From contig CAAEEI010000130.1 in the NCBI GenBank assembly GCA_900754855.1, forward strand, positions 1-10,353: DNA of 10,353 bases, written 5' to 3'. Both the position numbers and the translations under genes were made by a program. This document shows, one piece after another, positions 1-5,066 of this stretch. The notes beneath the pieces were generated by a model. That model was not told where the DNA came from, made no database searches, and saw only the letters and a list, made by a program, of their open reading frames with translations. Numbering within the stretch: position 1 is the first letter of the stretch; every line of letters starts with the position of its first letter. This stretch comes from Lachnospiraceae bacterium. GTDB taxonomy: Bacteria; Bacillota; Clostridia; Lachnospirales; Lachnospiraceae.

Positions 1-301
1 AGGAGCCGTCTTCTTTTTTTAATAATAACGTCTGTGTAGTCAATCCTTCCAGTAATTTTTCCATGCAGTCATCCAACTCTTCGTAAGGAATAGACAAATG
101 CAGTATTCTTTCCGTCTGTGGAAGATCCACCGTGTGGTTTTCTTTTAACGGCAACTGTCCCACAAAAAAAACGGAATGCTTCATCACATTCTTTTTTTCT
201 TCTGCCTCTGAAGCACTCTGTACCATCTGATACATTTTACGAATATTCTCTTTCGTAAGAGTTTTACCATCCATCATGGCGCTGATTTTCGACTGTTCCA
301 A
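1..301 (-). CDS. Unrecognised protein, N-terminal part (runs off the window edge)
   Basis: I do not recognise this protein. The frame is open from a TTG codon at 301 to the window edge, giving about 100 residues with the C-terminus missing. It begins (M)EQSKISAMMDGKTLTKEN and has a charged, probably helical N-terminal half with an EAEEKK stretch. A more hydrophobic segment containing VFFVGQLPL follows, then an acidic part with EELDDCMEKLLEG. No signal peptide or obvious membrane helix is visible. TTG is chosen as the start because an AGGGAGG Shine-Dalgarno sequence lies 8 nt before it. The in-frame ATG at 322 lacks a good site and would sit only about 13 nt from the predicted transcript start. 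The gene follows the phosphopantetheinyl transferase gene on the same strand but has its own consensus promoter. Whether the two are functionally linked is unknown. The reading frame is well supported; the function is not known. Confidence 0.7.
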   Translation of the reverse strand, partial: MEQSKISAMMDGKTLTKENIRKMYQMVQSASEAEEKKNVMKHSVFFVGQLPLKENHTVDLPQTERILHLSIPYEELDDCMEKLLEGLTTQTLLLKKEDGS

Positions 302-309
302 TTTTTCGT

Positions 310-316
310 CCTCCCT
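310..316 (-). promoter_or_regulatory. Ribosome binding site fixing a TTG start
   Basis: AGGGAGG reads on the minus strand from 316 to 310, with an 8-nt spacer to TTG at 301. This is the best initiation signal in the region and argues against the upstream in-frame ATG at 322. Confidence 0.65.
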
Positions 317-341
317 GACCATCTTTCGCTAACACAACAAA

Positions 342-370
342 ATTATATTGCATCCATGGGTAATTGTCAA
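342..370 (-). promoter_or_regulatory. Consensus sigma-A promoter for the gene at 1-301
   Basis: On the minus strand TTGACA (370-365) and TATAAT (347-342) are separated by exactly 17 nt, a perfect match to the housekeeping consensus. Transcription would start near 335, leaving a leader of about 34 nt before the TTG start. The -35 box overlaps the TGA stop codon of the phosphopantetheinyl transferase gene (369-367), so the downstream gene need not depend on read-through. Confidence 0.8.
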
Positions 371-1047
371 TCTATTCCCCACACCTGCCCATCGTGCAGT
401 ACCTTGACCCGCACAGTCTCTTCCTGATCATTTCCATTTTTCTCCCTAAAACTATCCGATTTTTTCCCTACATCTTCATAGCAGACAGACAACAGGTATC
501 CATTCCTCTTCTGTTCATAAAAATCGCGGCCATCGAGACAGGGAATTTCCCGCAGATCTCCGGTCAGTCCTTCTCCGGATCTTTTCACATAACTTTCTTT
601 CCTCGTCCATATGCGGGTAAATCTTTCGGCTTTTGTATCCGTTGCGTTTTCTCCCCCCTGACATACATACCTTTTTTCTTCCGGGGAAAAAAAACGATTC
701 ATAATTTTTTCCCGCACGGTTGTGATTTTCTGAATGTCACAGCCAATTTCTTTTTCTGCCGTTACACAAATCACATACTCCCCCGAATGTGATACATTAA
801 AATGTACGGTTTTATGTTTTGGCTTACCATGCTTCCCCAGATATAAATGTTCCTTTTCCAGAAAAAATCCTTTTTCCCGAAAAGCATACCGCATCAGCCA
901 GCCGGCGCCGGCGCTGTTTTTTCTGTCTTCCGGCAATACCATGCGTACCGCCTTCTCCCATCGTCCCTCCGGCAACAGTTGTTTCCATTCTTTGTGTTCT
1001 CTGGGATCGTCCATATTTGCGGTATGCAGAATATACAGATTAACCAT
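367..1047 (-). CDS. 4'-phosphopantetheinyl transferase, Sfp superfamily
   Basis: This 226-residue protein should transfer the phosphopantetheine arm of coenzyme A to a conserved serine of a carrier protein (fatty acid synthase ACP, or NRPS/PKS carriers), activating it in the cytoplasm. The length fits Sfp-type enzymes (about 220-240 residues) rather than AcpS (about 120). Visible signatures are the FNVSHSGEYV motif at residues 83-91 (CoA-binding Ser-His), the metal-binding motif IGCDIQK at 101-107, RFFSPEEKRY at 118-127, and the second metal and catalytic motif WTRKESYVK at 147-155, with E151 as the expected ligand. Q106 stands where Sfp has a glutamate (GxDxE), a variant that may change metal coordination. 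The ATG at 1047 is preceded by an AGGGAGA site. No carrier protein or synthase gene is in the window, so the substrate cannot be inferred. The family call is firm. Confidence 0.92.
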   Translation of the reverse strand: MVNLYILHTANMDDPREHKEWKQLLPEGRWEKAVRMVLPEDRKNSAGAGWLMRYAFREKGFFLEKEHLYLGKHGKPKHKTVHFNVSHSGEYVICVTAEKEIGCDIQKITTVREKIMNRFFSPEEKRYVCQGGENATDTKAERFTRIWTRKESYVKRSGEGLTGDLREIPCLDGRDFYEQKRNGYLLSVCYEDVGKKSDSFREKNGNDQEETVRVKVLHDGQVWGID

Positions 1048-1078
1048 CCTTTTTCTCCCTGATCATTTCCTTTTTTTT

Positions 1079-1107
1079 ATTTTATCTTATTTCATTTTAT
1101 TAATCAA
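1079..1107 (-). promoter_or_regulatory. Predicted sigma-A promoter for the phosphopantetheinyl transferase
   Basis: On the minus strand TTGATT (1107-1102) and TAAAAT (1084-1079) are separated by 17 nt. The predicted start lies about 30 nt before the ATG at 1047. It is divergent from the ssrA promoter, with about 80 bp between the two -35 boxes. Confidence 0.6.
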
Positions 1108-1126
1108 CTCTTCTGTCCTGCCAGTC

Positions 1127-1148
1127 CTTTTTCTGGTCTTTTTCTGGT
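1127..1148. repeat. Perfect 11-bp tandem direct repeat between divergent promoters
   Basis: CTTTTTCTGGT occurs twice without a gap (1127-1137 and 1138-1148). It lies between the -35 boxes of the minus-strand transferase promoter and the plus-strand ssrA promoter. The 11-bp period is close to one helical turn, so protein binding is possible, but simple tandem duplication of a pyrimidine-rich tract is equally likely. Confidence 0.5.
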
Positions 1149-1189
1149 TCGTTTTCCTCTTTGTTTGCCAGTCTCTCCGGAAAATTTTC

Positions 1190-1217
1190 TTGACAAATTC
1201 CTGTTTTTCAGTATAAT
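1190..1217 (+). promoter_or_regulatory. Consensus sigma-A promoter of ssrA
   Basis: TTGACA (1190-1195) and TATAAT (1212-1217) are separated by 16 nt, both perfect consensus hexamers, as expected for an abundant stable RNA. Transcription should start near 1224, giving a 5' leader of about 43 nt that RNase P would remove to create the mature end at 1267. Confidence 0.85.
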
Positions 1218-1246
1218 GAATATACTGTGTTGCAGAATACAGTATA
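1209..1246. repeat. Three CAGTATA half-sites around the ssrA -10 box and start site
   Basis: CAGTATA occurs at 1209-1215 (overlapping the -10 box), in inverted form as TATACTG at 1221-1227, and again direct at 1240-1246. The last two form 8-bp perfect arms (TATACTGT at 1221-1228, ACAGTATA at 1239-1246) around a 10-nt loop. The first two form a 7-bp inverted pair around 5 nt. This could be an operator, or a leader hairpin in precursor tmRNA. The role is unknown. Confidence 0.5.
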
Positions 1247-1266
1247 GCAGGATAAGTTCCTATTTT

Positions 1267-1609
1267 GGGCTTGTACTGGTTTCGACGGGGATTTTGCACG
1301 CAGGGCAGCCATCCGTGGTTCGGGACCACGTTAAAACTCGAAACTTAAATATAAACGCTGAAGATAATTTAGCATACGCTGCCTAGTTGCAGCTGTCGGC
1401 CTTAGTTTCCCCACAGACTAAGATCCCGGCATCGATTATGTGGGACACTCGTATTCCTAAGCTTTGCGGAGTATGAAGTAAGATGAAGCTACTGAAATGT
1501 GGAGTTTGTCTTTAGACGTCACACGGAGGGAATGTCAAAATAGAGACTGTGATGGGAGATACCGTGCGGAATAGATTTTCGGACAGGGGTTCGATTCCCC
1601 TCAGGTCCA
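1267..1609 (+). ncRNA. ssrA: Transfer-messenger RNA (tmRNA)
   Basis: tmRNA enters ribosomes stalled on damaged mRNA, acts first as alanyl-tRNA and then as mRNA, and tags the nascent chain for proteolysis; SmpB is its partner. The 5' end GGGCTTG (1267-1273) pairs with CAGGTCC (1602-1608) as a 7-bp acceptor stem containing G-U pairs, with discriminator A1609. The T arm is AGGGG (1585-1589), loop TTCGATT, CCCCT (1597-1601). The conserved TGGTTTCGACGGGG follows the 5' stem. GCACG near 1296 pairs with CGTGC near 1563 in the long helix, and a CGTGGT/ACCACG hairpin (1314-1330) fits pseudoknot 1. The tag frame runs from resume codon GCT at 1357 to TAG at 1384-1386 and encodes AEDNLAYAA. No CCA is encoded (the DNA continues CTTAAA), so it must be added after transcription. 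The length of about 343 nt before CCA addition is normal. Confidence 0.97.
1357..1386 (+). other. ssrA: tmRNA tag-peptide reading frame
   Basis: Codons GCT GAA GAT AAT TTA GCA TAC GCT GCC and stop TAG encode AEDNLAYAA. With the alanine from charged tmRNA the appended tag would be A-AEDNLAYAA. The C-terminal Ala-Ala is what ClpXP-type proteases recognise. The residue before it is Tyr, where the best-studied tags have Leu. Confidence 0.9.
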
Positions 1610-1620
1610 CTTAAACACGT

Positions 1621-1650
1621 AAATCCGAACTCAATGAGTTCGGATTTTTT
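1621..1650 (+). terminator. Rho-independent terminator of ssrA
   Basis: AAATCCGAACTC (1621-1632) pairs perfectly with GAGTTCGGATTT (1636-1647) around a 3-nt loop. The run of six T at 1645-1650 follows the GC-rich part of the stem. The T run overlaps the stop codon of the convergent MerR gene (1651-1649). Read on the minus strand the hairpin is the same but the T run after it is poor, so it would be a weaker terminator for merR. Confidence 0.9.
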
Positions 1651-2458
1651 ATATTTGCACCGGTAAATAAAATTCAATATAACGATGAATCGACTGGTCG
1701 TCATGACTTCTGGTTAAAAGTATTCCAAAAGGGTCTCCGGCCAGTTCAAAATTATGTTCTTTTAAAAACACAATGGCTTCATCTAACAAATGATAACTGA
1801 AGGTGCCTTCTCCGTATGCTTCCACCAGCGTCTTTACACATAATCTACTTTCCATGGTCTGGATATTGTCGGTTTTCTCCAAATGCAGTTGATTATACCA
1901 ATCTTCCCTTAACATCAAACCCCAGTAATATTCATTCTCCCCTGTGGATAAAATCGTTTCCTTAGGAATGATCACCACGTTTTCCGTCAAACCAATATAG
2001 TCAAGCCATAAGGAAATCTCTTCCGAAGTCTTTTTCGAGTTATAAAAATGATAATTCTGCCGATAGAGTATATATTTGTAGGTTGGTATGGTACAAAAAG
2101 AAATTTTATTCAGATTCCCCTCTATCGTTTTAATGGCTTCCAGATAACTGCGATTTCGTCCTAACAGCATCTGGTAATGCTCACATTTTTCCTGATAAAA
2201 CGCTTTTTGTTTTTCAGCCATTTCAATTTGTTCCTGCAATGTGGCAAAATGAATATAATGAATCGCTTCTTTAGATGAATATTCCATTTTTCTATAATTA
2301 ATATATTCAAATAAAAAATTAATATCCCACGCATTATAATACCGATAATGATTTTTTTCATCAATTTTAGGAGAAATCACTCCTATTTTTTCATAATATC
2401 GCAAAGTATCTACAGGAATTCCTGTGATTCTTGAAACTTCTTTTGTTCTGTATTTCAT
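1649..2458 (-). CDS. MerR-family transcriptional regulator with GyrI-like ligand-binding domain
   Basis: This predicted cytoplasmic DNA-binding activator has 269 residues. Residues 3-40 form the MerR winged helix-turn-helix, with YRTKEVSRITGIPVDTLRYYEKIGVISP, and the domain continues to about 70. A helical linker typical of MerR dimerisation spans about 72-112. The C-terminal part (about 122-269) resembles the GyrI/BmrR-type small-molecule domain, ending RYIEFYLPV. Such regulators bind hydrophobic or cationic ligands and untwist promoters with 19-20 bp spacers. The ATG at 2458 is preferred because it begins at the canonical MerR N-terminus and has a GGGG site 7 nt upstream. The in-frame ATG at 2482 has its AGGA too close. 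The gene follows the ene-reductase on the same strand but is separated from it by a strong hairpin terminator, and I see no convincing promoter of its own. Base composition is noticeably AT-richer than rnr or the BMP gene. The ligand is unknown. Confidence 0.9.
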   Translation of the reverse strand: MKYRTKEVSRITGIPVDTLRYYEKIGVISPKIDEKNHYRYYNAWDINFLFEYINYRKMEYSSKEAIHYIHFATLQEQIEMAEKQKAFYQEKCEHYQMLLGRNRSYLEAIKTIEGNLNKISFCTIPTYKYILYRQNYHFYNSKKTSEEISLWLDYIGLTENVVIIPKETILSTGENEYYWGLMLREDWYNQLHLEKTDNIQTMESRLCVKTLVEAYGEGTFSYHLLDEAIVFLKEHNFELAGDPFGILLTRSHDDQSIHRYIEFYLPVQI

Positions 2459-2503
2459 ACAATATCCCCACACCTGAATCATATCCTGTCAGCATTTTAT
2501 CAC

Positions 2504-2531
2504 AAAAACCCCGTATCTTCTACGGGGTTTT
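2504..2531 (-). terminator. Rho-independent terminator after the ene-reductase
   Basis: On the minus strand AAAACCCCGTA (2531-2521), a 5-nt loop and TACGGGGTTTT (2515-2505) form an 11-bp perfect stem ending in a T run. It lies 13 nt after the reductase stop and 46 nt before the MerR start. It would end most reductase transcripts, and any MerR transcript from the reductase promoter would require read-through. Confidence 0.85.
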
Positions 2532-2544
2532 GTACATTTTCATA

Positions 2545-4473
2545 TTACAAAGACAAACCTAATTCAAAGCCTTCTTTGTTTGCCACTAAGGCATTCGATG
2601 TTTTTACTGCTCCGGCAATTTTATGGATTTTCATCCCTGCAGCTTCTAATTCTGCGGCCAATGTATCATTTGGCTTATATCCCATGGCCAGCACAACCGT
2701 ATCGCAAGGTAACTCTTTTTGTCCCTCCGGCGTTTCAACCAGGACGCTGTTTTCTTTGATTTCCAGCATTTTAGTGGAAACATAAGATTCTACATGGAAA
2801 CGATTCATTACTTTAGACAGATTTTCTTTGCTTACTCCATCTAATTCTTCCATTAATACCGGTTTCATTTCGATAATGGTCGCTTTCTTTTGCACAGAAG
2901 CCAAATGCGCCGCTGTTTCGCAACCCACTTCACCTCCGCCGGCAATGATGACATTATCTCCTATCGCTTCTTTTCCTACCAAAACATCTTCCGCAATTTT
3001 TACATGAGGAAGATCAATGCCCTTGATAAACGACGGAATCCATGGCAATCCCCCTGTGGTCACCACCACTTCGTCATAATTGCCTGCTTTAATCATCGGA
3101 ACGTCTGCTTTCGTATTTAATAATACATTGACGCCATAATCCTTCAACTGTTTATTACACCAGGAAATAAAGGTTGTAAATTCTCCCTTACAAGGAGGAT
3201 AAGCTGCGGATACAAACTGTCCGCCAGTTTTTTCTTTTGCCTCAAACAATGTAACTTTATGTCCTCTTTTAGCCGCCGTAATTGCCGTTGTCATACCGGC
3301 TGGACCTGCTCCGATCACCGCTATTTTTTTCGGTTCCCGAACAGGGGTAAAATCAGCTTCATATTCTCTTCCCACACACGGATTAACCAGGCAGGTTACC
3401 GGGCCGCCGACATATAATGCTCCTGTACATCCCTGAAGACAACCGATACAATAGCGAATATCATCCAGTTTTCCGGCCTTTGCCTTATTCGGAAGCGCAG
3501 GGTCTGCCAGAGAACCCCGTCCCATTCCCACAAAGTCTGCTTTTCCCATTTCAATAAGTTGATCCGCCATCCTTGGATCATTAATGCGGTTAACTGTAAT
3601 GACTGGAATATTTACGATTTTTTTCACTTCTTCTGCACAGTTTGCTAACCAGGCATGACCCACATACATTGGGGAAACAATCTGTTTATTATAATCTCCA
3701 TAAACTCCACTGGAAACGTGCAATCCATCAAATCCCCATGCTTCAAAAGTTTTCGCCAAAACTCTGGTTTCCGCCATATCTCTTCCTCCCGGCATATCTT
3801 CATCCACAGAAAAACGAATGATTACCGGAAAATCATCACCTACATTTTCACGAATGGCGTCCAGAACTTCTTTGATAATTCTCAGTCTGTTATCTAAGCA
3901 TCCGCCATATTCATCGGTTCTTTTATTGGCATAAGGTGACATAAATTCAGCCAATAAATATCCATGACCTGCATGCAGCTCAATTCCATCAAATCCTGCC
4001 TGTTTTACTCTTCTTGCACAGGCGCCAAACTCTTCCACAATTCTGTGAATATCCGCCTTGGACAGTTCCCTCGGCAATTCACGGCACCACGGACAAGGAA
4101 TAGCGCTGGGTGCGACAGGCTGAACTCCACCATTCACTCCAGAATGGCTTTGTCGTCCTCCATGATAAATCTGTGCAAAAATCTTTGTCCCATACTGATG
4201 AACCCGTTCTGTCAATTTCCGGTGAGAGGCAATCTGGTCGTCATTATACAGACAGGCGATATTTTCATATCCCATACAATGGGCATTGATGCCATAATCT
4301 TCCGTAACGATCAATCCCCATCCACCTTTGGCTTTTTCTTCATGATAACGAATATACCGTTCCGTGGCTTCCCCTTTGTTGTTACAATAGTTTGTTACCA
4401 TTGCCGTAACCACAAAACGGTTTTTTATTTCGCAGTTACCAATTTTTCCTTTGTTAAACAGCGCATCAAGCAT
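2545..4473 (-). CDS. Old Yellow Enzyme-type NADH:flavin oxidoreductase / ene-reductase (2-enoate or 2,4-dienoyl-CoA reductase family)
   Basis: This 642-residue cytoplasmic flavoprotein has the three-cofactor layout of 2,4-dienoyl-CoA reductase (FadH), 2-enoate reductase and BaiCD/BaiH bile-acid enzymes. Residues 1-335 form the FMN-binding TIM barrel, with MLDALFNKGKIG, HAGHGYLLAEF (167-177; Y172 matches the FadH catalytic tyrosine position) and GMGRGSLADP (316-325). Cysteines 342, 345, 349 and 361 (CxxCx3Cx11C) should hold a 4Fe-4S cluster. Residues 384-420 form an FAD Rossmann fold with GAGPAG at 388-393. Residues 508-535 form the NAD(P) fold with GGGEVG at 512-517. Electrons would pass from NAD(P)H via FAD and Fe-S to FMN to reduce an activated C=C bond. 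The ATG at 4473 has a GTGAGGA site. A 19-bp-spacer promoter lies upstream and a MerR gene downstream, implying inducible expression. The substrate cannot be told from sequence; enoate, dienoyl-CoA, steroid and xenobiotic substrates are all possible. Confidence 0.93.
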   Translation of the reverse strand: MLDALFNKGKIGNCEIKNRFVVTAMVTNYCNNKGEATERYIRYHEEKAKGGWGLIVTEDYGINAHCMGYENIACLYNDDQIASHRKLTERVHQYGTKIFAQIYHGGRQSHSGVNGGVQPVAPSAIPCPWCRELPRELSKADIHRIVEEFGACARRVKQAGFDGIELHAGHGYLLAEFMSPYANKRTDEYGGCLDNRLRIIKEVLDAIRENVGDDFPVIIRFSVDEDMPGGRDMAETRVLAKTFEAWGFDGLHVSSGVYGDYNKQIVSPMYVGHAWLANCAEEVKKIVNIPVITVNRINDPRMADQLIEMGKADFVGMGRGSLADPALPNKAKAGKLDDIRYCIGCLQGCTGALYVGGPVTCLVNPCVGREYEADFTPVREPKKIAVIGAGPAGMTTAITAAKRGHKVTLFEAKEKTGGQFVSAAYPPCKGEFTTFISWCNKQLKDYGVNVLLNTKADVPMIKAGNYDEVVVTTGGLPWIPSFIKGIDLPHVKIAEDVLVGKEAIGDNVIIAGGGEVGCETAAHLASVQKKATIIEMKPVLMEELDGVSKENLSKVMNRFHVESYVSTKMLEIKENSVLVETPEGQKELPCDTVVLAMGYKPNDTLAAELEAAGMKIHKIAGAVKTSNALVANKEGFELGLSL

Positions 4474-4513
4474 TTTTCTTTTTCCTCACTTTCGGCTTTT
4501 TCTTTCTATGCCT

Positions 4514-4544
4514 ATAATAAATGTCGTAGCAACTACGGAGTCAA
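4514..4544 (-). promoter_or_regulatory. MerR-type promoter (19-bp spacer) of the ene-reductase
   Basis: On the minus strand TTGACT (4544-4539) and TATTAT (4519-4514) are separated by 19 nt, longer than the optimal 17. The spacer contains the inverted repeat CGTAG-TTG-CTACG (4537-4525). A long spacer with a central dyad is the signature of promoters activated by MerR proteins, and a MerR gene lies downstream of the reductase. The predicted transcript start is near 4507, about 34 nt before the ATG. Confidence 0.75.
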
Positions 4545-4574
4545 TAGAAAAATGTGATTTATTTTTTCTGCTCT

Positions 4575-5045
4575 TTATCCAAGATTTCTTACTTTAAAAT
4601 CTCTTTCCGCCTCTCTTTTTGCATCCTTTTTCGCAATATCCTGCCGTTTATCATAAAGTTTCTTTCCTCTGGCCAGACCAATTTCCACTTTAACCAGACT
4701 GCCTTTCAGGTATACTTTTAATGGCATAATCGTATACCCCTTCATTTTTACCTGATTTTCCAGTTTTCGGATCTCTGCCTTATGCAATAAAAGTTTTCGG
4801 GTACGGAGAGGGTCTTTATTAAAAATATTTCCTTTTTCATAGGGACTGATGTGCATGTGATTAATCAGCACCTCCCCCTGACGAATGGAAATAAACGATT
4901 CTTTAATGCTGCATTTTCCCATGCGCAACGATTTCACTTCCGTACCATGAAGCGCGATTCCCGCCTCGTATTTTTCATCAATAAAATAATCATGGTACGC
5001 TTTTTTATTATTTGCAATCAGACGTATTCCTTCTGCTTTTGCCAT
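4575..5045 (-). CDS. smpB: SsrA-binding protein SmpB
   Basis: SmpB binds the tRNA-like domain of tmRNA, brings it to the empty A site of stalled ribosomes and mimics the missing anticodon stem. The protein has 156 residues, the usual length. Hallmarks are NKKAYHDY (13-20), GTEVKSLR (34-41), KLLLH (84-88) and GLARGKKLYDKR (123-134). A basic and acidic C-terminal tail (135-156, DIAKKDAKREAERD) is the segment that reaches into the mRNA channel. The ATG at 5045 is preceded by AAGGGGAG. It starts 21 nt after the rnr stop with no terminator or clear promoter between, so rnr-smpB is probably one operon. I see no clear hairpin terminator after smpB, so some read-through into the reductase gene is possible. 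Its RNA partner ssrA is in the same window, but on the other strand and with two genes between. Confidence 0.97.
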   Translation of the reverse strand: MAKAEGIRLIANNKKAYHDYFIDEKYEAGIALHGTEVKSLRMGKCSIKESFISIRQGEVLINHMHISPYEKGNIFNKDPLRTRKLLLHKAEIRKLENQVKMKGYTIMPLKVYLKGSLVKVEIGLARGKKLYDKRQDIAKKDAKREAERDFKVRNLG

Positions 5046-5066
5046 GGTTTTCTCCCCTTCCCGATT

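Noticed and set aside
364..1216. Overlapping plus-strand frames across the phosphopantetheinyl transferase gene
   Set aside because: They are antisense shadows without ribosome binding sites or recognisable domains; the minus-strand gene has family motifs.
1087..1329. Minus-strand 80-codon frame with a basic C-terminus
   Set aside because: It begins inside the tmRNA gene and runs through the ssrA promoter. It has no ribosome site.
1585..1651. Possible attachment site of an integrated element at the ssrA 3' end
   Set aside because: ssrA is a known integration target, but I found no second copy of the T-arm and acceptor sequence in the window and no integrase.
1519..1704. Minus-strand 61-codon frame across the 3' end of ssrA
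   Set aside because: It is antisense to the T arm and acceptor stem of tmRNA; conserved RNA structure explains the sequence. It resembles the spurious proteins often annotated over tRNA-like genes.
2459..2482. Upstream ATG at 2482 as the MerR start
   Set aside because: It would add eight residues ahead of the canonical MerR N-terminus, and its AGGA lies too close to the ATG. The ATG at 2458 fits better.
4545..4574. Terminator after smpB
   Set aside because: I looked for a hairpin with a T run between the smpB stop and the reductase promoter and found none that is convincing.
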